Assembly (NCBI RefSeq): GCF_907164915.1
Contig: NC_061869.1
Span: 45,567,771 to 45,631,770, forward strand
Source: Impatiens glandulifera
Lineage: Eukaryota > Streptophyta > Magnoliopsida > Ericales > Balsaminaceae
Direction: 5' to 3'
Length of the DNA stretch: 64,000 nt
The position numbers and the translations under genes are program-made. A model generated the notes under the pieces. It was given only the letters and a program-made list of their open reading frames with translations. It made no database searches and was not told where the DNA came from. Below, in pieces: positions 56,872 to 64,000 of the stretch; position 1 is the first letter of the stretch, and each line of letters begins with the position of its first letter.

Positions 56872-57258
56872 GTTTTGAAGAAGGAACATGTTTGTGATGT
56901 TCACATAGACTATACATGCATACACATAATACATATATAGTAGTCACATAAGGGTTGTAGTGACAATGTTTTTCATTTTCATCATGAAAGTGTGGTTTAT
57001 CTTGAAGTTTATAAACCTCATGATGGAGTTTAGTCCATAGATCTCATGGTTCCATTCGTTTTCACGGAAACTATCGATCCACGAGACCAATGCGACATCC
57101 TTCAACATGAACATCGTTTGAGATTGGAAATTCAAAACATTTACAAAAAAATATGTTTGTTTTGTAGAAGGAACATGTTTGAGATGTACTTTGAATATAT
57201 ATGCATACACATAATACATATATAGTAATCACATAAGGGTTGTAGTGACGAGGTTTTG

Positions 57259-59040
57259 GTTGTTTGGGCATGACAAACAAACGACTTGGAGAGAGTATCC
57301 AGGTTTTTTGTGTTAAGGGGAATGATAAGAGAGTATCATTCACCGATAGTGTAGGGGGTAAAACTAACGCCATATACCAATGAATATCAACTCAGTTGGG
57401 AATTTCCCCCACCTCCACAATGCCTACGTCCTATTGGACGACTCGTCACCAAAGGGTGGGGTCGATCCCTTGTATTCTAGTTTTTCCTCTCGCAACATCA
57501 CTCGTTTTGTAACAAGTTGGCATTCCTAATGGACAATCTTTGTACATAAGTGTAGAAGTATTGAATATAGTCATGTACTTCTTTAAAAGTAAGGTTAGGT
57601 GATATAACATTTGCAAGTATATGCATTTAATAGGATAAAACATATGCATTAGTTAGGTGTTGTCCCTTTTGGGATATGTCTATTAAATAGAAAACGTGAT
57701 ACAAACGTTTTTCAAACACCAAGTTTATGTTTTCAAGTTAAATATTTAATCCCTAGTAGAGTCGCAAGAAATTTGTAACCCCGGAAAAACCCTTGGAGTC
57801 CCGAAATAGTTCGAGGTTCGAGAATTATAACCTCGGTTTGCATGTCAGGATTTGTTTTTTAAATAAAATATTATTTTTAAATAGTTTAACAAATCCTGAC
57901 AACGTTTGAAATTAATTATAAAGATTAATTTGGGTTCAATTTTAAATAATCTTTAGATTTGTTATGATCAAATTAAAATTTGATTGTTAGAAAATGTGTG
58001 TTTAAATAAATTAAAAATAATTAATTTAAAAGATTATTTATTTTAAATAGAGTCACCAATTGATTTTTGAAAATAAATAAAAGTTGTAAGTGTACAAACG
58101 TATTTTTCACCAGAGATTCATTTTAATTCGAAGTTTGGTGATACTCGGGAAAGGGCTTTCGCACTTCATTCTCCGTACCCATTTTAATAATGGTCCCTAC
58201 TTTATAAAGTCTTGACTTTTTGAAAATTGGTTGTATAGCGTTTATTTAACCAATTATTTTTCTGGTCCTATATATTCATATGTTTTTTTTGCATTTAAAG
58301 AATTGTAACAACAGTTATTTAAATGATGGTACATGTTGCTAATGATTACTAAGAAGAAAAATACTTGAAGAACATCAGTTTAAAAGGCATTATGGTTTAG
58401 AAATAAATCTCAAATGAAACTTTGTCAAAATATTGTTTTGTGGAAATATCCCAAAAATATTTTGAAATCATTTTCTAATTTTATGAGATTTTAAGAAAAT
58501 AGTTTGAGGTTCCAAAATTATAAAAAATTATTTTGGAATTTTAAAATTGGAACCAAACAGGTCTTAGGTCCGATGTCCAAGGTCCTGGGTTCGTTTTATT
58601 GGTCAGGGTTAAAAAGCCTTCGGTCCTGGTTGGGAACCCCTCAGTTCGGGTTCAGGATCCTCAGTTGGGGTGCAGAAATCCCTTAGTCAGGGTGTTAAGG
58701 CCTCTCGGTCCTTGACTAGAATTCTCGATCGGGTTCTAGAATTCTCGGTCTTGGGTCAAAGTCCTAGGTCCTAGGTTTGGAATTTTTTTGTCAGGTGCGA
58801 GACTCCTCGGTCCTAGATATGACTTTTCGGTCAATTGCCTCGGTCTTACATGGAAGTAATCGGTCCAGGGTTCAGAAGTTCACGGTCGGATGCGAGATTC
58901 CTCGGTCATAGGTCTAACTTCTTGGACGGATGTAAAAATCCTCGGTCGGACCTCTCGATCCTTGATGAAGAACATCGGTCGAACCTCTCAGTCCTGGCTG
59001 AAAGCCTCGGTCGGGTCTCTCGGTCCTAGTCAGACATGTC
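57259..59040 (-). mobile_element. 5' leader and LTR of Tat-like gypsy H (inverted)
   Basis: Minus-oriented counterpart of 16550-18500. The leader region is 57260-57700. Then comes an inverted terminal block near 58130-58200 (GGGAAAGGGCTTTCGCACTT matches the AAGCCCTTT block) with the GTCACCAATTG site (58052-58062, cf. TTGGCAACT). An inverted TAGGACCGA-type minisatellite is at 58560-59040. It fixes the orientation of H as minus, with its 5' end on the right. The open frames 58504-59087 are readings of the minisatellite. Confidence 0.55.
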
Positions 59041-59642
59041 GCTCTTTATCAATTTATTTTATTTTATTTTGTATATTTTTGAGTTAAATATATAGTTTTT
59101 TTGGATAAAATGGGTACCACATTTCGTCCTAAATTATTTATTTTAATCCTTTTATCTTTTTTAAAAATTATTTTGAGATAAAATGAATAAAACATTTATC
59201 CCAAATAATTTTATTTATTTTATTTGTCATTATTTTTAATTAATAAGGTTTAAATTATCACAATAATTAATATAATTAATTGTTTATTTAGGTTTTTGAC
59301 TTTTAATTAATTATTTTGATTTATTTTTAAAAATAATTAAAATATTTATTTTAAAATTTATAAATTGGGTTTATAGATTTTTAGTTCTTACAAATAATAA
59401 AAAAAAAAATTAGTTCAAATAGAATTTTGGCTTAAAATTGATTTTGTATTAGGAACTATCTTAATATTATTTTTTTTTGAAATAATTTATTTATGTTTTT
59501 AATTAATTGAATTAATGTGATAATTGTTTTTATTTAAAATTTATAAAAATAAAATAATAAAATGTTAATGTTTTGAATGATAAATTATTAGTTGATTTAA
59601 TAAATTAAATATTATATTTACATCTTTTCTAAGGCGGCCTAA
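59041..59642. other. AT-rich intergenic DNA
   Basis: Very AT-rich, no gene seen. 59400-59630 is similar to 61645-61900 (shared TTCAAATAG, ATTGATTTTGTAT and TTTATAAAAATAAAATAATAAAA), an old dispersed duplication. Confidence 0.7.
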
Positions 59643-59904
59643 GGCCTTGTTCTCTTTTGGGTATTTAAAAAAACTTAATCAAAATTTTTCAATTAATAAT
59701 TTATCAACAATTATATCACTCATTTCATTAACTAAAATACTAAAATACCCTTTATTTTAAATTATTATATTTTATTTTATTTATATATATCAATACTCTT
59801 TAAGTCTTTTTTACAAAAAATAATCATCACTTCCTCAAAATCATCAACAATCATTATTTTTTTCCTCCTTTAAATTTTTTAAAAACCTCAAACCGAACAA
59901 GGCC
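59643..59904. mobile_element. MITE, PIF/Harbinger (Tourist)-like
   Basis: 262 bp with terminal inverted repeats GGCCTTGTTC / GAACAAGGCC, flanked by TAA (59640-59642) and TGA (59905-59907), consistent with a mutated 3-bp target duplication. It is non-coding and AT-rich. The paralogous sequence near 61905-61925 lacks it, supporting insertion. The superfamily call rests only on the 3-bp duplication and the end sequence. Confidence 0.65.
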
Positions 59905-60018
59905 TGACCTATATTTATCAAATTTACAACTAAACATTAATTTTAAATTGGTAAACTCTTCTCATATTTACAGAGCATGCATTCAAATGTGTATAAATAA
60001 AAAAATAGTATAGGTAGA

Positions 60019-60470
60019 TAGGGATGGTAAATGGGCGATTTGTGGTGGAGAATACATTTACCATTCCCGCCCCATTTTTATTTCGGATATATTTTTAATA
60101 CCATCCCGCTCCGTTCGGTTTCGAAGAATCCCCGTAGGGCATCGTTTATAAATTGTTTTTTTATTTTTGTAAAATTATGCAATAAAATTATATAAACCAA
60201 TTTTTTAATATAATATATTAAAATTTTATATTATTATAAAAAAATAAAATTATAACTCTTATAAAATATAATTAATAAATAAATATATTTTTAATTTTAT
60301 ATATTTAATTATGTTTATAGTGTTTAAAGTAGAATCGGGTTGAAATCGGGTCGGGGGCGAGAGACACAAATACCATCTCCGCCCATCTCCATTCGGTTTC
60401 GAGGAAAAATCACCTCAAACGGAGTAATTCTGTTCGGTTTCTGCGGGGCAGTTTTAAATTGTCATCGTTA
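60019..60470. mobile_element. MITE, hAT-like
   Basis: 452 bp with ends TAGGGATGGTAA and, inverted, TAACGATGACAA. Flanks are TAGGTAGA (60011-60018) and TAGGTGGT (60471-60478), a decayed 8-bp duplication; moving one base left gives 7 of 8 matches. Both ends are GC-rich (CCCGCCCC, GGGTCGGGGGCG, CTGCGGGGCAG) around an AT-rich core. The small frame 60340-60567 is not a gene. Confidence 0.5.
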
Positions 60471-61120
60471 TAGGTGGTGTACTTTAATGGTAATTTTTTT
60501 ATTATATAGTAATAATTATTTTAAAATATATAATTATACAGTAATTTTAATATTATTTAATTTTTAAATATATATATATATATAATTAATATTTAGGTGT
60601 GTAGATAAATATTTTTATTAATATATGATTAAATGAATAATAGTTTTTATTTAGGTATAATTAAAAATATTTATTTAATATTATAATATATTACTAAATA
60701 AATAATATTTAAATAAACTTTTAATATTATTTTAATTAGTATTTTTATATGTATAAATAAAAGTTGGTAAAAATATATAATTAAATAAAAAATAAATTAT
60801 TATAATTATTTATCTAATTTTAGTTTACATAAAATATGACTTTATAATATGGACATACAAAATATAAATGTTGGTTTTGTTTTTTATATATTTTATAAAA
60901 ATAATCAATATATTATGAAAAAAAAAAAAAAAGTGGATTATGAATAATAAAGCATGATATTATATTTAATAAAAATGTACGTTTAAATTGAATTTAATTT
61001 CATTAATTAAAATATGTTTGGTATTTCAATTATAATATATAATTAATATGTTTTAATAAATATAATATTAAGATATTTAAAACTTTGAAAAAAAACAAAA
61101 TAGTATGTTGCCTACTCCAA
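60471..61120. other. AT-rich intergenic DNA
   Basis: Nothing recognised apart from a short TA run (60570-60590) and an A14 tract near 60920. Confidence 0.8.
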
Positions 61121-61149
61121 ATTAATCATATATGCACTTTATAGTTTAA

Positions 61150-61335
61150 ATAATATAAAGCTCAACCAATGTCAAAAAAGAGAACACGACAAACAGTTAA
61201 ATAAATCATATTATATTATAAACGTGGGGTTACAATATCAAGCTCAACCAATGTCAAAAAGAGAGAACACGACAAACAGTTAAAGAGAGAACACGACAAA
61301 CAGTTAAATAAATCATATTATATTATAAACGTGGG
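61150..61335. repeat. Tandem duplication of about 100 bp
   Basis: AAGCTCAACCAATGTCAAAA, GAGAACACGACAAACAGTTAA and AATCATATTATATTATAAAC occur in order twice; the second copy additionally repeats the GAGAACACGACAAACAGTTAA piece. Recent, because the copies are almost identical. Confidence 0.88.
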
Positions 61336-61429
61336 CTCTGTAACCAATGACTTACATGTCATTGACTCCCTAAAGTATAAAGACATAAAGACACTGTCAA
61401 ACATTCAGAATAAAATCTCAACTTCCAAT

Positions 61430-61625
61430 TCACGAGCCAATAACTGCCAATAACTGAGGAATGATTGGAATGATCAGAAGCTCAGAATTTAACTCTCAGT
61501 CAACCAATAACTGAGGAATGATCGAATTTAACTCCGCCAACCAATAACTGAGACAACCAATAACTGAGGAATGATCCGAATATAACCTGAAGCTCAGAAT
61601 TTAACCTGAAGCAAAGCCATATTCT
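61430..61625. repeat. CAACCAATAACTGAGGAATGATC repeats
   Basis: Four or five irregular copies of CAATAACTGAGGAATGAT with linkers containing GAAGCTCAGAATTTAAC. Non-coding. Confidence 0.85.
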
Positions 61626-63142
61626 CTTTTGTGGAATAAAAGGAGCAGTTCAAATAGTACTTTGGATCAGAATTGATTTTGTATAAAAATAGTAAGGTTG
61701 GCAAAAAGGGATTTTTTTTTAGTTAAATACATGATTGACTATTTTAATATTAAGTTTCTTTTCAAATAAATAAGTTTTTAATTATTTGACTTATTATAAT
61801 AATTTTTTTATTTAAATTTTATAAAAATAAAATAATAAAATTAAAATAATTTGATTAATAAATTATAAATCAATTTAAAAAATTAAATATTATATTTGTA
61901 ATTTTTCTACAATATATTTGTCAAATTATAACTAAACTACAAATATATTATTTGGGTAAAATTTTCACATATTTAGAACTACATGGAATGTTTAGAATTT
62001 TGTTATTTTTTATCCTTTTTTATATTTTATTTTTATTTAACATTTTACTTTTATTTATTATTTATTTATATATAATATAAATTAGTAAAGTATTTAACAA
62101 GATGGTGTCTGTATCTACTTCAAAATAATTGAATAAATAAATTTAAGAAATATATATTTAGTTGTATAATTAATTATCTTATAAAAAAATGCTCATTCAA
62201 ACTATATTTAAAAATATATAAATTTTATATTTATCTTGACAAAACAAATATTTATTTTATATGTTACTCTAAAATAGGAGATTAAGTTTATAACTTGATT
62301 GAACCTTTTAAAAAAAGTTATTAATTGAAACAGTAGATTACTAATGTTGAATTTTATAAAAATATATATATTATTAATTAATTTTTTAAAAATCTATTAC
62401 AATTAAGAATTGTAATTTAAAAAATGGAGAATGATGGAGAAATAATATTTTAGTTACAATTATACAGACATAAATACATGGTATTAATATATTTTTTTCT
62501 AATGAGATTCTTTTTTTCAAATACATATATTATTTGATATTTATCATAAAATATGAAAATTAATTATTAAATAAAAATATAGAGAGAAAAGGTAATTTAG
62601 TAAAAATAAAATAAAACCTATTTTTTATAGTTTTAATCAAACAACTGTTCCTCAAATGAGGTCAAATATAACTTAAAGGTTAAGTTTAGGAGTTGTTTTA
62701 AAAGATTGTTATATTCATTTTCTGAAGAAGATGCAGAAAATTGATCTGCAAGAAGAAGACATGACGATATGAAAGAAAACAGTGGTCCTACAAGGCAAGG
62801 CTGGTACCCACAAAGTTTGTTTGACAATGACAAGTCATGGATTTTGACTATTGATAAAAACAAAGAAGGCCGATGGTGGTTATAATTAATTCAACATAAA
62901 TACAAATAATAATAATATCAATGAATAGACCAGTCAGTATATGATTCTTACTCATTCAAACAAAGCATATCATTGTGCTTAATTTGGGCATGCAAAATAA
63001 GTTTATTTCAAAACAAGACTTAATATCCAAGAATAAGCAACTAGAACAAATCATAATATGTCATGCCATTGAACAAAGTCAAAAATTACTTATTTAAAAA
63101 TTCAATGTCACAAGTAGGTATTATACACTTAGAAATTGAGAA
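61626..63142. other. AT-rich intergenic DNA, probable 3' flank of the host gene
   Basis: 61645-61900 is the paralogue of 59400-59630. At 62620-62890 is a more balanced segment with a small minus-strand frame (62633-62863) that I do not recognise. 62890-63142 is ordinary AT-rich DNA, probably including the 3' UTR of the minus-strand gene. Confidence 0.6.
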
Positions 63143-63190
63143 CTATTCTGCTGGCCTCTGTCCTAAGACTGAAATATCTTCGTACCGCTT
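63143..63190 (-). CDS. Last coding exon of an unrecognised host gene
   Basis: On the minus strand an intron end TTAATGCAG is followed by 15 codons (KRYEDISVLGQRPAE) and TAG (63143-63145). The previous exon (63926-64000) ends in phase 0 with AAG before GTGAGA, and this exon begins in phase 0, so the two join without a shift. I do not recognise the protein. Short exons are easy to over-call; the matching phase and clean splice sites are the main support. Confidence 0.5.
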   Translation of the reverse strand, partial: KRYEDISVLGQRPAE

Positions 63191-63925
63191 CTGCATTAAC
63201 AAGAGGACAAATAGTTTAAGTTTTTGAATTGTAACACAACCAATTAAGAGAACAAAATACATCAACATTTGTTATGTTTACCAAATATCTATAAAAAAAA
63301 TATACTTTGTTTCATGATCTCAAAGATAATTTGATCATTATCAAGAAAAAACCTCTAACAAATGAAACAAAATATCACATTCTAATTTTGTTTGGAATGA
63401 TGAAATCATTTCATTAATCCACATTTTTTAGAAGACAACCCAACAAAATAATTTGGATGATGATCTAAAAAATAATTTACATACGGAATGAAACAAATTA
63501 TTTGGATCATGATCCATAGAAAAACACTTTCAATTTGTATACAAACAATAAATATTTTGAATGGGATTGTGACATAAATCGTGACAAAATACAAATTTCC
63601 AAATAGGCTTAATAGATAGAACTCCACCAAGGTAACTCAGTGGTAAGAGTCAGTTTAAGAGAATAAATGATCACGGTTTGATTACAACTAGAAGCGCTTT
63701 AAATGGAAACGGATGGTCGTGACTGTGGTGTGCTTTTGTTGCAATGTTTAATTAGAAGCTTTTGTTGTTAGAGGGAAATAGTATATACACCCCTCACCTA
63801 GTATATATAGGTAATATTGAGCTAGGGAGTAATGTCACCGCAGTAAAATTAATATAAATATAGTTGTTTAGCCTGCAAAGGCATAATATGAATGAATTGG
63901 AGAATATAGTCTCAAATTTTCTCAC
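63191..63925 (-). other. Last intron of the host gene
   Basis: A 735-bp GT-AG intron on the minus strand (GTGAGA ... ATGCAG), AT-rich, with a SINE in its upstream half. The minus-strand open frames here (63406-63630 and part of 63794-63985) are intron readings. Confidence 0.5.
63624..63815 (+). mobile_element. tRNA-derived SINE
   Basis: A pol III box-A-like GTAACTCAGTGGTAAGAG (63633-63650) and a box-B-like GGTTTGATTAC (63675-63685) at tRNA-like spacing are followed by the SINE body word CTAGAAGCGCTTTAAATGG (63689-63707). It lies in antisense orientation in the host gene intron. The boundaries are approximate. It is not a functional tRNA gene: no cloverleaf or anticodon arm closes. Confidence 0.7.
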
Positions 63926-64000
63926 CTTAAATTCAACTTCTCTTTTCAAATTATCCATTATTTCTATTGATTCTAAACCTTTCAAAATATCAGACCATTC
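63926..64000 (-). CDS. Penultimate exon of the host gene (partial, runs off the window)
   Basis: Minus-strand exon reading EWSDILKGLESIEIMDNLK then REVEFK and a splice donor AAG|GTGAGA. It is highly charged with a helical heptad-like pattern. It is cut by the window end. The family is not recognised. Confidence 0.5.

Larger units (their letters stand above)
54848..57258. repeat. 290-bp tandem duplication interrupted by solo LTR D
   Basis: Copy 1 is 54848-55032 plus 56877-56967; copy 2 is 56968-57258. Shared words include TTTATCTTGAAGTTTATAAA, CATAGATCTCATGGTTCCAT and TACACATAATACATATATAG. Copy 2 holds the uninterrupted site TTTGTTTTGTAGAAGG, so the solo LTR entered copy 1 after the duplication. 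Confidence 0.9.

Noticed and set aside
62633..62863. 76-codon minus-strand frame as a host gene
   Set aside because: No recognisable domain, splice context or start context; the phase does not connect to the exons at 63143-64000.
63632..63690. Possible tRNA gene (box A and box B like sequences)
   Set aside because: No acceptor or anticodon stem pairs; box B has lost its consensus; the following sequence is a SINE body.

Overview
This window is plant nuclear DNA, almost certainly from a eudicot with an AT-rich, repeat-laden genome. The evidence is Ty1/copia and Ty3/gypsy retrotransposons with tRNA-iMet-type primer sites, a plant L1-type LINE, MITEs, a tRNA-derived SINE, G-box/TATA promoters and GT-AG introns. 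No intact host gene is visible; only the last two exons of one host gene appear, at the right edge on the minus strand. Some element proteins resemble predicted proteins I associate with asterid genomes, but I cannot verify that here. LAYOUT. 1-588: CACGTTT minisatellite. 594-13255: head-to-head compound of two pol-less copia elements, A (minus) and B (plus), with LTRs pointing outward and a putative 5-bp target duplication ATAAC. 13261-20450: Tat/Ogre-like gypsy remnants (LTR with TATA box and TAGGACCGA minisatellite, 5' leader, degenerate ORF1). 20700-38640: a four-level nest. A second Tat-like LTR is split by an ORF1-only LINE (minus; 15-bp target duplication with one mismatch). The LINE is split by a gag-protease-only gypsy element J (target duplication CATTC). 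J is split inside its gag by an intact-ended, pol-less copia element C (22651-33181, target duplication CCTTA). 38645-40774: deletion remnant of a Del/Tekay-like gypsy element K. 42755-51660: copia element E, the only copy carrying protease, integrase, reverse transcriptase and RNase H, all decayed. 51660-59040: a minus-strand Tat-like gypsy H, carrying a 290-bp tandem duplication into which a solo copia LTR (D, target duplication GTTTT) has inserted. 59041-63140: AT-rich intergenic DNA with two MITEs and short tandem duplications. 63143-64000: host gene 3' end with a SINE in its last intron. HOW IT FITS TOGETHER. A, B, C, D and E belong to one copia superfamily. E has gag-PR-INT-RT-RH followed by an extra 3' gene (called ORF3 here). 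A and C have lost pol at what looks like the same junction but keep gag and a long ORF3 of about 1,000 codons; that ORF3 ends in an arginine-glycine-rich (RGG) tail and a conserved terminal peptide. B keeps the gag core and a short ORF3. Upstream of ORF3 in every copy lies a conserved block: a CAGCTG-centred palindrome, then a G-box palindrome, then (in A, C and E) a TATA box 80-121 bp before the ATG. I read this as an internal promoter for ORF3. The LTRs of A-D carry arrays of a dyad motif (TTAGAC-N5-GTCTAA). E carries arrays of a different dyad in the same LTR position. In A, B and C the LTR motif recurs in the spacer before the ORF3 promoter. The pol-less gag+ORF3 lineage with its own internal promoter, dyad arrays and RGG protein is the most interesting system in the window.
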